37,321 bases of DNA from Acidobacteriota bacterium (GCA_025354525.1 JANXMS010000238.1:1-37321); one strand, 5' to 3'. Shown: positions 24,035-32,576, counted from the stretch's first letter. A program made the numbers and translations. The notes: generated by a model not told the origin, from the letters alone.

Positions 24035-24700
24035 ATGTCTTCCGCGCATATCGAAATGACCGCCGCCCTCAGCGACTACCTCCGCGAGGTCTCCCTCCGT
24101 GACCACCCTCTCCTCGCCCGGCTCCGGGCTGAAACCGCCGCCCTGCCTCGCGCCGTCATGCAGATCACCCCGGAACAGGGGCAGTTCATGCAGTTGCTGC
24201 TGCGCCTAATCGGTGCCCGTCGCACGATCGAAATCGGCGTCTTCACCGGCTACAGCGCCCTCTGCACCGCGCTCGCCCTGCCGCCCGATGGCCAGGTAAT
24301 CGCTTGCGATGTCAGTGAAGAATGGACCACCATTGGTCGCCGCTACTGGGCCGAAGCCGGCGTTGCTGATAAAGTCAACTTGCGCCTCGGCCCCGCCGTC
24401 GCGACCCTTGACCGACTCCTCGCCGAAGGGCAGGCCGACCAGTTCGATTTCGCTTTCATTGACGCCGATAAAAACAACTACGACGCCTACTACGAACGCT
24501 GTCTCCGACTCGTTCGCCCCGGTGGCCTCATCGCCGTCGATAACGTCCTCTGGCATGGCGACGTCATCGACCCCTCGAAGCAAGACCCCGACACCATCGC
24601 CATTCGAGCGTTGAACCGCAAGCTCCACACCGATCCCCGGATCGAACTTTCCATGCTGCCGTTGGGGGACGGGCTTACCGTCGCCCGAAGACTTCTCTAA
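24035..24700 (+). CDS. Caffeoyl-CoA-type O-methyltransferase
   Basis: This 221-residue class I SAM-dependent O-methyltransferase of the cation-dependent (Methyltransf_3) family has SAM motif [19 protein letters not shown] (residues 65-83). The catalytic metal region is [13 protein letters not shown] (D143, D145, K146), followed by [13 protein letters not shown] (D169, N170). The C-terminus [10 protein letters not shown] is typical. The acceptor is probably a catechol-like small molecule (inference). The coding strand is strongly C-rich. It converges with the DUF4197 gene, overlapping its true 3' end by 26 bp. Confidence 0.88.
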   Translation: MSSAHIEMTAALSDYLREVSLRDHPLLARLRAETAALPRAVMQITPEQGQFMQLLLRLIGARRTIEIGVFTGYSALCTALALPPDGQVIACDVSEEWTTIGRRYWAEAGVADKVNLRLGPAVATLDRLLAEGQADQFDFAFIDADKNNYDAYYERCLRLVRPGGLIAVDNVLWHGDVIDPSKQDPDTIAIRALNRKLHTDPRIELSMLPLGDGLTVARRLL

Positions 24701-25334
24701 GCACGGACGTCACCCGCGCGGCCGGGTTCTTTCGCATCTTCGTTTCTTCCTGCGCCACCATGTAGAACAGACCGTCGAGGGCCTTCCCCACCACGTAGTC
24801 TTCAATATTCACGACGTGTTTGCTTGCGAACGGAAGCTTTTGATACCGACCGATTAGGTCGTTGAACTGTTTAGTTGCTCCGGTCTGTCACATCGCATCC
24901 ACCACCGGTGGCCGAAAGGCCACTGCCAACGGTTCTTTCGTCTTGTTTTTGAAGAAGTCCGTGATGGCCGTATCGCCACCCGAGAGCAGCCCCCGAGCGT
25001 CGTTGAAATTGAATGTCCTAATCGCATCGGCAAAGATCGGCTTGGCCAGTGGAGCAGCCTGTTCCGCTGCCCGGTTCATGGTCATCACAAACTGATTAAC
25101 CTTCCCTCGCATACCGATCATCGTGAGCCCATTCACCAAAGGCTTCAGTTGCTCCGGCATCAATATCTTAATGGCTTCGTTTCGAAAATAGCCATCCAGC
25201 CGACCGGTCAGGTCGACGGCAGTGTTGAGCCCGATCGTGAGGGCTTCCTTCAGGGCTGGACTGGTTCGATCGCTCTGTGCTGGCGCAATCCCGGCGGTGA
25301 AAATAGCCAGAAACGACCGGCGACAGATCACCAT
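24675..25334 (-). pseudogene. DUF4197 family gene with an in-frame TGA
   Basis: The product begins with a signal-like N-terminus (ICRRSFLAIFTAGIAPAQS). DUF4197 features follow: LKEALTIGLNTAVDLTGR, FRNEAIKILMPEQLKPL, MNRAAEQAAPLAKPIF and ARGLLSGGDTAITDFFKN. A TGA stop falls at codon 149 (24888-24890), yet the same frame continues with family-like sequence (QTGATKQFNDLIGRY, then VVNIEDYVVGKALDGLFYMV) to TAA at 24675. So the intact gene would encode about 218 residues. It is a recent nonsense mutation or a sequence error. The start overlaps the preceding gene's stop by 7 bp, so it is coupled to the MoxR/TraB-like pair. DUF4197 function is unknown; proteins are periplasmic. Confidence 0.8.
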
Positions 25335-27160
25335 ATGAAGTCCTTCGCCTCTTTGCGGCGCGCATAACTATCTAGAATATGCACCACCCGCAATCGTTTC
25401 ACCTTGTCGCTCGAAAGGGCCCCGATGGGGATGTAAATGATGGATCGATTCAACCGGCTAGCGATCGAACGGAACACGCTCCGAGGCGGTTTCCCCGCTA
25501 CGTAAACCACGTGGCGTTCCACCGAGTAGTCGAGAGCAGCCAGCAGCAGAGTCTCCGATTTCGACTCGGCGAACGCATAATCAGGGTCGCTCCAAACGTA
25601 GGCCATGCGCCGTGCCGGCAGCGTCATCAGAAAGCCGCCATACTCCGCGCGGCCAATCCCCGGGCCGACGACGTGCTCCGCCGGGTTGGTTGCGTAAAAC
25701 GCCATATCCGATTCGTTTTGATGCTCGCCCTGCCACGTCGCCAAGTAGGTGTACTTATCGTCCAGATCCTCCTCGAAGATCACGCACAGCGCCCCCACGT
25801 CGCCGTTGATCCGGTTGCTCTCGCGGACGAAGATCTTGCGCTTGTGCCAGTTCCGCAGCGTCTCCCGCAGGTCCACGCCGTCCAGCAGCGAAGTCGTGAA
25901 TTCCTGCACTCGCATCCGGTCTTCACTCAACAGGCGCCGCGCTTTGTCCTTCAGCACCCGACCGTAGTTTTCGATCTCAAGATCCTCCGGCGGAAAGCTG
26001 CAGATCGATTCGCCGTCCAAATTATGTTTCCAGTCGCCGGGCTCCTTTTCCTTCTTCCGCTGTTTCAGGCCTCGGGGCATCAGCCGCTGCTTGGGCCTCG
26101 GCAACCGCCGCCGCAAGCGAATCTTCTTCGTGTTCAGCCAGACGTCGTCAGCCTGGATCCGCATCGTCTCCATGTCGGGCGCAATCTGCTGCGCGGCGTA
26201 CTTGTTGGCGAGTTCCCAAACCTCCCAGCCGTAGTTGTCGTCGACGATGGAACGTGCCGCCAGCGTCACATCAAACAGCCCGGCCACGAGATCGTTGGCG
26301 GTTCGCGCCAAGTTCCGCGTGTACTTAGCCAGCAAGCGCCGTTGCCAATGGGTCACGGTGTCCCCAGTGCTCGTGTGATAGGCCGCCTCGGCCTCTCGGA
26401 AGAGGTCGAAATTGGCCCGCTGCCGATCAATCAACGCGTAATCTTTGCGAGCGATACGCCACAGTTCGTAACGTTGCTGCAAGTACGGCATCTCGGTCGT
26501 GATCTCGGCCAAGCACTCAGGGTCCGGGTTCACCAAACGTACTCCGGACGCCTTCACCCGTTTGGCGGGCTCTTCCTGAGGGATCTGCATGGCGTCCAGC
26601 AGCGGGTCGAGCAGATTGAATGAAACCAGAATAAGCGTCGATGCGAACGGATCCGCACCTTGCAGCCGCCACGCCATGCCAGCCGCATGGGCTTCCAAAT
26701 CTTCGTGCCGGGGCGGAGGATTCAGGCGATAAGCCTCCGTGTACTTTTCAAGGCCGATCCGGCGGACCGCGTAGGGGTCCGGGTAGCTGGCCGGGACATG
26801 GGGCCGGTCTTGTAAGCTCGGTTCGATAAACAGCACTTCGGCCCCGATCTCGCGTGCCGTCCGGACCGCTTCCACGAACGGGTCGCAAGGCTCCACCGGC
26901 ACGTAGACAAACGAGTCGTCGTCGAATTCGAGCGCGTCCGGGGTGGGATACATCAGGGCGGAAAACTGGGGCAGCCGGTCGATTGCCCGCAGGTAGAACT
27001 CTTCACACGTATGCGGCAATTCCACCGCGACTACCTTCGGAAGCTCGGTCAGAATCGTCTGCCGGACTTCGATGGCAAACTCCATCCGACCCGGCACCAC
27101 CGGGAAGTAGCGCCATGCGCCGCGCCGCAGGCTGCCGGCGTCGTCAGTCCCGGGGAACAT
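25328..27160 (-). CDS. TraB/ChaN/DUF5682-like protein partnered with a MoxR ATPase
   Basis: This 610-residue protein has no signal peptide. Residues 27-115 look like the TraB/ChaN-like fold of DUF5682 proteins: EFAIEVRQTILTELPKVVAV, then ELPH (47-50), and YVPVEPCDPFVEAVRTAREI leading to VLFIEP. This fold puts an acidic/His site at strand ends. The middle (150-345) is helical. Residues 346-375 are very basic (RLRRRLPRPKQRLMPRG). The C-terminal part (440-600) is alpha/beta, with RHVVYVAGKPPRSVFRSIAS, and unassigned. The start overlaps the MoxR gene by 17 bp and a GAGG lies 12 bp before it; an ATG at residue 26 is an alternative. Function is unknown; a MoxR-controlled hydrolase or effector is inferred. 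Confidence 0.7.
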   Translation of the reverse strand: MFPGTDDAGSLRRGAWRYFPVVPGRMEFAIEVRQTILTELPKVVAVELPHTCEEFYLRAIDRLPQFSALMYPTPDALEFDDDSFVYVPVEPCDPFVEAVRTAREIGAEVLFIEPSLQDRPHVPASYPDPYAVRRIGLEKYTEAYRLNPPPRHEDLEAHAAGMAWRLQGADPFASTLILVSFNLLDPLLDAMQIPQEEPAKRVKASGVRLVNPDPECLAEITTEMPYLQQRYELWRIARKDYALIDRQRANFDLFREAEAAYHTSTGDTVTHWQRRLLAKYTRNLARTANDLVAGLFDVTLAARSIVDDNYGWEVWELANKYAAQQIAPDMETMRIQADDVWLNTKKIRLRRRLPRPKQRLMPRGLKQRKKEKEPGDWKHNLDGESICSFPPEDLEIENYGRVLKDKARRLLSEDRMRVQEFTTSLLDGVDLRETLRNWHKRKIFVRESNRINGDVGALCVIFEEDLDDKYTYLATWQGEHQNESDMAFYATNPAEHVVGPGIGRAEYGGFLMTLPARRMAYVWSDPDYAFAESKSETLLLAALDYSVERHVVYVAGKPPRSVFRSIASRLNRSIIYIPIGALSSDKVKRLRVVHILDSYARRKEAKDFIW

Positions 27161-28079
27161 ACCGCAGGGCCTCTTCGCCTAGCGTTTCGAGAATGGCCGT
27201 TCGCATGGCGTCGCCGGCCATCGCGGAGTCTTTGGCCATATGCTTCAGCTTGCACGTGTACCGCGCGATGTTAATGCCGTCGCGGGCGGAGTAGCGTTCG
27301 TCGGCCGCGTGGGCGTGTTGCAGAAACTCGGTGACGTATTCCAGAATGCTGTCGTCGGCAAACGGCAGGTTTTCCCGCAGAATCGCTAACTCTTCGTCGT
27401 AGTTCGGGAAGTCGATTAGGATCTGCGGCTGTAGCCGAGAGTGGATGTACTCCGGCAGGTCGAACGTGGAACTGTCGTCGTTCATCGTCGAAACGATGCG
27501 GAACAACGGATGGGCCTTAATCTTGATGCCCGCGATGATCGACTCAACATAGCGCCGGTTGTCGAGCAAAGGTGCCAGAGAAGCCCAGGACTTCTCGCTC
27601 ATCCGGTTGCCCTCGTCCAGAATGCAGACGCCGCCGCGGATCATCGCCGTCACAAGCGCCGAAGCAACGTAACGCAGTTGCCCCTCGCCCTCAATCACGG
27701 GGGTCACCAGCAGGTCCTCAGGACGCGTATCCGAGGTCGCCTGCATGATGTAGACTTCCCGCCCCAACCGCTTCGCAGCGGCGTAAGCTAGCGTTGTCTT
27801 GCCCACACCGGGCTTACCCACCAGACGTGGGCTCATCGGCAGGTCTCGCTCATCAATCACCAGCCAAGCGGCCAGCAGTTGGCGCAGAACTTCGTCCTGT
27901 CCTACCCATTCAATACTGAGTTCATCGGGATGCGCCAAGTGCAGGCGGACCCCATCCAATTCAACGACCATCTGGTCATTGTCGCAGTAAACTCGGCACT
28001 TGTTGTTCCGCGCTCTCTTCTTCTTCGTCTTGCCCGCCACAGCTTGGGCTGACGTCGAACTGCACCTTCCGTTTCGCAT
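27144..28079 (-). CDS. MoxR-type AAA+ ATPase
   Basis: This AAA_5/MoxR-family ATPase has up to 311 residues. Walker A is GKPGVGKT (88-95), Walker B is VCILDE (151-156) followed by NRMSEKSWASLAPLLDNR as in MoxR, and sensor 1 is STMND (N200). A C-terminal helical lid follows. MoxR ATPases are chaperones that remodel or metallate partner proteins, usually with a vWA protein; none is seen here. The N-terminal ~36 residues are basic (GKTKKKRARNNK) and have no good ribosome-binding site; the ATG at 27971 (MVVELDGVRL) is an alternative start. It leads a three-gene coupled unit. Confidence 0.85.
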   Translation of the reverse strand: MRNGRCSSTSAQAVAGKTKKKRARNNKCRVYCDNDQMVVELDGVRLHLAHPDELSIEWVGQDEVLRQLLAAWLVIDERDLPMSPRLVGKPGVGKTTLAYAAAKRLGREVYIMQATSDTRPEDLLVTPVIEGEGQLRYVASALVTAMIRGGVCILDEGNRMSEKSWASLAPLLDNRRYVESIIAGIKIKAHPLFRIVSTMNDDSSTFDLPEYIHSRLQPQILIDFPNYDEELAILRENLPFADDSILEYVTEFLQHAHAADERYSARDGINIARYTCKLKHMAKDSAMAGDAMRTAILETLGEEALRYVPRD

Positions 28080-28393
28080 GCTCGAAAAGGTCCTCAGCGA
28101 GCAGGTCTTTACGGCGGAGGGACGCTAGTACGTCCGCGGCTCAAAAATAGATAGGTGCACCTTCGCCTACCTCGAAGCGCCACGGATCGGAGAAACCGGC
28201 GGGCGCCTGATTGTCCGGGCCCGCTTCACCGGTTCGCTCGGCGATGGACTTCCTCGGACGCCGCGTCGGCATGGGGGAGTCGTTCGGCGTCCTCATCCTG
28301 GCTACGCCTTACGTCGATAAAACGCTGCTCCGGTAGAAAAATGCCGTCGTCGAACCGGCCGATGGTCGTCGTGGCCTCTAGAGCGATACCCGC
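28080..28393. other. Intergenic stretch with unidentified gene debris
   Basis: No intact gene is seen. On the plus strand two short frames look like remnants: YLEAPRIGETGGRLIVRARF from about 28170, and an ATG frame at 28244-28336 containing GMGESFGVLILATPYVDKT. They are in different frames and may be parts of one lost gene of unknown family. The last bases (28380-28393) already match the extended end of the dispersed repeat. Confidence 0.4.
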
Positions 28394-28599
28394 CTTAATG
28401 GAGGCGTTCTGGAAACCCGAACTACCAGCCCCGTATTGGGCGGACTGCAAACTACGTTTGTCCCAGCTCAGGGCCCCGTCAATGCATGCGCTTGTCGTCG
28501 ATCTCGCCGAGGCTCTATCCCTCTTCCTCTCTCCCGACATTGCTCCGGATCTCTTCAGACGTCGCGGCTTTGCCCCCTGTTAAGTCAAGACTTGCTATA
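28394..28599 (+). repeat. Dispersed repeat, copy 2
   Basis: This 206-bp copy includes the ~46 bp missing from copy 1. It shares a further 14 bp upstream (agagcgatacccgcc) with copy 3. It can encode a short peptide starting MHALVVDLAE and ending FAPC. It cuts the 3' side of the UDP-glucose-dehydrogenase-like fragment and forms an inverted pair with copy 3. Confidence 0.85.
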
Positions 28600-28768
28600 G
28601 ATCCGCCAATTCGGGCTCGCCCACCGGTAAAACGGCGGCCGAGAGTTGGTCAATCAAGGCCGGATCTTCATCCAGGCCCACTACTTCATGCCCGGCGGAG
28701 GCGAGGCAGGCCGCGGTAACAGTGCCCATATGCCAAAGGCCACAAACGGCTATTTTGAATGCGACGAC
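28595..28768 (-). pseudogene. N-terminal fragment of a UDP-glucose/GDP-mannose dehydrogenase-like gene
   Basis: The minus strand reads FKIAVCGLWHMGTVTAACLA, then SAGHEVVGLDEDPALIDQL and LPVGEPELADL. This matches the NAD-binding N-terminus of the UDP-glucose 6-dehydrogenase family (GxGxxG-like loop, here GLWHMG with the second Gly replaced, then an acidic residue after strand 2). No start codon precedes it in frame (a TAG lies just upstream). It stops at a TAG inside repeat copy 2, losing over 85 percent of the protein. Confidence 0.75.
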
Positions 28769-28821
28769 TGCCTACCGCAAGGTAACACGGCCCCCGTTAG
28801 ATATGGAGTCGCAAACAGAAT

Positions 28822-29031
28822 TACAGCAAGTCTTGACCTAAAAGAGAGCATATCTGCGACGTCTGAAGAGATCAGGAGCAATGTCGGGAGAGAGAGCCTC
28901 GGCGAGATCGACGACAAGCGCATGCATTGACGGGGCCCTGAGCTAGGACAAACGTGGTTTGATGTCCGCCCAATACGGGGCCGGCAGTTCGGGTTTCCAG
29001 AACGCCTCCATTTGAGGCGGGTATCGCTCTA
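28822..29031 (-). repeat. Dispersed repeat, copy 3 (inverted)
   Basis: This copy is inverted relative to copies 1 and 2 and about 210 bp long. It differs from copy 2 by substitutions and a ~14-bp loss in the pyrimidine-rich tract (ctctctcccgac instead of a longer CT run). The peptide MHALVVDLAEALSPDIAPDL stays open, which hints at past coding selection in this orientation. With copy 2 it brackets 222 bp. Confidence 0.85.
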
Positions 29032-29118
29032 ACGGGATTGGTTCGACCGAAGCGGAAACGGGGGAGATGGTGCCGCGGGTGCATTTGGCTGTGACAATGC
29101 CATTGGTGCGACCTGTCC

Positions 29119-29156
29119 TTCCGACGGCGCGGTGGAACTGCTCCGCGCCGTCGGAA
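29119..29156. terminator. Perfect 14-bp hairpin after the TonB-dependent receptor gene
   Basis: Arms ttccgacggcgcgg (29119-29132) and ccgcgccgtcggaa (29143-29156) surround a 10-nt loop, 12 bp past the receptor's stop codon. The stem is GC-rich and placed like a terminator, but no T-run follows on the minus strand, so it may act as a 3' stabilising structure or a factor-dependent terminator. Confidence 0.55.
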
Positions 29157-29168
29157 GAACGACTCCAG

Positions 29169-32100
29169 TTAGAACTGTAGTCGCAGACCTACTTGGCCGG
29201 TGCGTCCGCCACCGAAATCGACTCCTCGGGTTCCGGTGATGCGGCCGAAGTTGTTGTTGGTGATGTCCGAGACCGGGTCACCCAGGTTGACGGAGTTCGG
29301 CACGTTGGTAAACGAGGCCTCCATACGCAGCGTGACTCGCTCAACCAGAGAGAAGCTTTTCGCCATACCCATGTTCCAGCCGAAGGTTCCGGGGCCGGTG
29401 ATGATGCCGACGCCAGAGTTGCCGAAGCGGCCGATGGGGTTCGGATCGCGGTTGGGGACGGCACCGACAGCGCAGTTGAACTGCGTCGCGCCGACGGTGC
29501 GGCCGGGGCAGATGAAGGCGCCGCGGTCGAGCCAAAGGTTGCGGTCAGGGCTGGCGACCGAGCCGTCAGCGAGACGGTCGGGGCGCTGGGTTCCGCGAGC
29601 GGGAGCGTTGGTGCCGGAAGGGTCACCGCCGCTGAAGGTTGGGGTCAAGAACGGTCCGCTCTGCAGACTCAGGATGGACGAGATCTGCCATCCGCCGAGG
29701 ATGGCGTCGACGGCGCGGTTGGCGGAGGCCATGAACTGGCGACCTTTTCCGAAGGGTAGTTCGTAAACCAGGGTATTGATGCTGCGGTGGCGGCGGGTGG
29801 CGTAGACGTCGCCACGGTCGCCGCGGCGATTCTGGGAGTTGGTCACGCGACCGCCACCGGTCTCGCCTGCGAAGCCGGAGCTGGCGGGGCCGGCGTTGTC
29901 GCCGAGGTGTTTGGCCAGCGTATAGGCTGCGTTGAAAGTGAGACCCTTCGAAAAGCGGCGGCTGAGTTCGGTCTGGAAGGCCTGGTAGATAGAATTGGCA
30001 CCGGCGTCGCGGCTATAGATGAGACCCCAGTTCGGGAAGGGACGATCGGTCAACGGGCGCTGGGTGAAGAAGTTGGTGGACGGCTGGGTCTGGTTCAGGT
30101 CCGGTGCCCAGGGAAGATTGGTGGACTTGTTGGCGATGTAGGAAACGCGCAGTCCCATGGAGTTCGTGACCTGCCGGTCGATCGACAGACCCCACTGCAT
30201 CATGTACGGCGGGCGGAAATCGATCTGATTCGCAGTGCGGAATTCGAAGGTGCCGAGCGAGCCGCCACGGACGCCGCCGACGCCAGACGGGCGAGTCTGA
30301 GGGAGATAGAAGAGCGGGCGACCGTCCGAGCCGGCGTTGTTGAATTGGCGGACGTCGCTCTGGACGGTGCCGGTGAGCGAGAAGAACACGGACCCGAGCA
30401 GGGCCATGTTGTAGATGCCGTAGCTGCCGCGAACGGTGGTCTTGTCGCCGAGGCGGTAAGCAAAACCGAGACGGGGCAGGAACTGGGTCGCGTAGTTCTT
30501 ACGAAGGGCTTCGGGTAGGCCGGCTTCTTTGGCCGTGACGAAGGGGGTGCAGGGGACGCCGCCGATGGCCGCGGCGGGACAGGCGTTGACGCTGAGCAGG
30601 GTGGCCGGGGCGACGAGCTTGATGGCTTGCGGATCGGACATCGTGATGACGCGACCGGTGACGGGCACCGTGCGATCGAAGTTGGCGATGTTGAAGCCGG
30701 CGTCCTTATAGCCCGGCTGGAACTCGTATCGGAGGCCGAGGTCGAGGGTGAGGCGCGAGGTGGCGCGGAAGGTGTCCTGGACGTAGGCTTGGTAATGAGT
30801 GCCGCGGCCATCGTTGTCGGACTGGACGACGGAGACGCTCGTCTGGATGGGCGCACCGAGCAGGAAGTCGCCGAACGGGGCGTTTGAGAAGTTGCCGGAA
30901 AAGCTGTAGTTGCCGTAGTTGTCCCCGCCGGTGAAACCGAGATTGCTTTCGGCCCGGAGTTGGCGGAGAGCGAAGCCGAACTTGACGGTGTGCTTGCCCT
31001 TGCTCCATGTGAGGTTATCGATGTACTGGGTGTTCCAACTGGCTCCGCGGCCAGGGCGTCCCTTAGAGAAGCCGGTGAGATTCTGGATGCCAAAGTTGGG
31101 GAGGGCGTTAAAGAAGATGTCCTTCTGGATGTCCTGAAGCTTTAGCGAGTTGGTAAAGCTACGGCCATCGAAGAGGAACTCGGAGCCGCTTTTCGAGAAC
31201 GAGATGCCGCCTCGGAACTCATTAAGCAGAGTGGGGGAGATGGTCCAGGTGTAGCTGACGACGGCTTGGCGATGGTCGTTGAATGTGGTGTCGTTAGGCA
31301 GCAGGAGGCTATTGGTGGACTGGGAGGGGTTGGACTTCTGGGACAGGCGGCCGAAGATCATGTGCTTGGACGTGAACTGGTGGTCGACGCGAACGTCGAA
31401 CTGGTTGCTGCGGGTGGTGCCGTCGAGGTTATTGATGTAGTTGGCGTTGGCGACGCGGCTGGTGTTGCCTTGGTTGGGATCCGGGTAGAACGGCAGAATG
31501 GCCCGGGCGACGGGGTTGATCCGGTTGGTGGGGATGGTGTTGTTCGGGAAGGGCTGGCCGGTGAGCGGGTCGCGGACGATGACGCCGGCTTCGCCGTTGA
31601 AGTTGCCGGCCTTCATGGCGGCGGTGGGGACGGTGTTCTGGATGGTCAACTGGCGGGGGAGGCGGAGGGCTTCATAGGTGAAGAAGAAGAATGTCCGGTT
31701 CTTGCCGTTGTAGAGCTTGGGCAAAACGAGCGGGCCGCCGACGGTGAAGCCGAAGACGTTGGAGATTTTTGAGGGCAGGGCGGCTTGGCCGAAGGAGCGG
31801 GCGTCGAGGGCGCGATTCTGGTGGTACCAGTATCCGGCCCCGTGGAGGGCATTGGCGCCGCCTTTCGAGATGGCGGTGACGTCACCGGGTTGACCGAACT
31901 CGGCGTTGTTGCCGACGCCTTGGACGCGAATTTCGGCGATGGACTCGACGCTGGGGAAAAGGTTCCGCTGGGGGGAGTTGCCGGTGGCGGCGGTGATGGA
32001 GATGCCGTCGACGGAGGACTCGCTTTGAGCGGGGAGACCGCCTTGGATGGAGTAGCCGCCGCCGTTGTCGGCTTGGACGCCGGGAAGTGTGGCGATGAGG

Positions 32101-32576
32101 GCGTAGGGGCTGGTGCTGACGCCGCGGACATTGGCGGGCAGGTTGAGCACTTTTTCAGCGGAGAGGGTGGAGGAGATGACGGGCGAGTCGGTGGCGATTA
32201 CGCCGGCGGAGGAGGAGACCTCGACGACCTGGGTGACGTCGCCGAGTTGCATGTCGGCGTCAATACGGACGGTTTGGCGGGCGGCGACGCGGATATCGGA
32301 AGCGGCGTAGGCGCGGAAGCCAGGGGCGGAGATTTTGACTGCGTAGACGCCGGGCTTGACGTTTTGGAATTCAAAGCTGCCATCGGCCGTGGCTTTGCCA
32401 TCGCGAGACGTATTTTCGCCGGTGTTGGTGAGGCGGATGGTGGCTGCGGTGAGGACGGCACCGGTGGAATCTTTCACCGTTCCGACGACGACGCCCAGTG
32501 TCGATTGGGCGAGGGCCATGCCTGTGGAGGCGAGGAGGGCCAGAGCGATCCCCGTACCCAGTTTTGAAAAGTTCAT
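29169..32576 (-). CDS. TonB-dependent receptor, Oar-like, with carboxypeptidase-regulatory domain
   Basis: This is an outer-membrane transporter/adhesin-like protein of 1135 residues. The signal peptide is MNFSKLGTGIALALLASTGMALAQ shortened to about 24 residues. A CarboxypepD_reg domain follows (VVGTVKDSTGAVLTAATIRL to about residue 110). Then comes a plug domain (LPANVRGVSTSPYALIATLP, SIQGGLPAQSESSVDG) and a long beta-barrel ending in the terminal Phe of GQVGLRLQF, as needed for barrel insertion. Such receptors are expanded in Acidobacteriota and probably import oligosaccharides or similar polymers (inference). I chose the ATG at 32576 since the signal peptide begins there; an open stretch of 27 codons precedes it. 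A hairpin follows the stop. Confidence 0.88.
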   Translation of the reverse strand: MNFSKLGTGIALALLASTGMALAQSTLGVVVGTVKDSTGAVLTAATIRLTNTGENTSRDGKATADGSFEFQNVKPGVYAVKISAPGFRAYAASDIRVAARQTVRIDADMQLGDVTQVVEVSSSAGVIATDSPVISSTLSAEKVLNLPANVRGVSTSPYALIATLPGVQADNGGGYSIQGGLPAQSESSVDGISITAATGNSPQRNLFPSVESIAEIRVQGVGNNAEFGQPGDVTAISKGGANALHGAGYWYHQNRALDARSFGQAALPSKISNVFGFTVGGPLVLPKLYNGKNRTFFFFTYEALRLPRQLTIQNTVPTAAMKAGNFNGEAGVIVRDPLTGQPFPNNTIPTNRINPVARAILPFYPDPNQGNTSRVANANYINNLDGTTRSNQFDVRVDHQFTSKHMIFGRLSQKSNPSQSTNSLLLPNDTTFNDHRQAVVSYTWTISPTLLNEFRGGISFSKSGSEFLFDGRSFTNSLKLQDIQKDIFFNALPNFGIQNLTGFSKGRPGRGASWNTQYIDNLTWSKGKHTVKFGFALRQLRAESNLGFTGGDNYGNYSFSGNFSNAPFGDFLLGAPIQTSVSVVQSDNDGRGTHYQAYVQDTFRATSRLTLDLGLRYEFQPGYKDAGFNIANFDRTVPVTGRVITMSDPQAIKLVAPATLLSVNACPAAAIGGVPCTPFVTAKEAGLPEALRKNYATQFLPRLGFAYRLGDKTTVRGSYGIYNMALLGSVFFSLTGTVQSDVRQFNNAGSDGRPLFYLPQTRPSGVGGVRGGSLGTFEFRTANQIDFRPPYMMQWGLSIDRQVTNSMGLRVSYIANKSTNLPWAPDLNQTQPSTNFFTQRPLTDRPFPNWGLIYSRDAGANSIYQAFQTELSRRFSKGLTFNAAYTLAKHLGDNAGPASSGFAGETGGGRVTNSQNRRGDRGDVYATRRHRSINTLVYELPFGKGRQFMASANRAVDAILGGWQISSILSLQSGPFLTPTFSGGDPSGTNAPARGTQRPDRLADGSVASPDRNLWLDRGAFICPGRTVGATQFNCAVGAVPNRDPNPIGRFGNSGVGIITGPGTFGWNMGMAKSFSLVERVTLRMEASFTNVPNSVNLGDPVSDITNNNFGRITGTRGVDFGGGRTGQVGLRLQF

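Noticed and set aside
24888-24890. Selenocysteine or reassigned UGA codon in DUF4197
   Set aside because: No SECIS-like hairpin is evident right after the TGA, the family has no known selenoprotein, and other genes here end in TGA normally.
25379-26623. Plus-strand open frame of 414 codons opposite the TraB-like gene
   Set aside because: It has antisense composition (His/Arg/Leu/Gln-rich), no motif, and the opposite strand carries a coupled conserved gene.
28822-28927. Protein-coding frame (TSEEIRSNVGRE...KRMH) in the repeat on the opposite strand
   Set aside because: Copy 2 has an in-frame stop in this reading, whereas the other strand's frame is open in all copies, so the latter is more plausible if any is coded.
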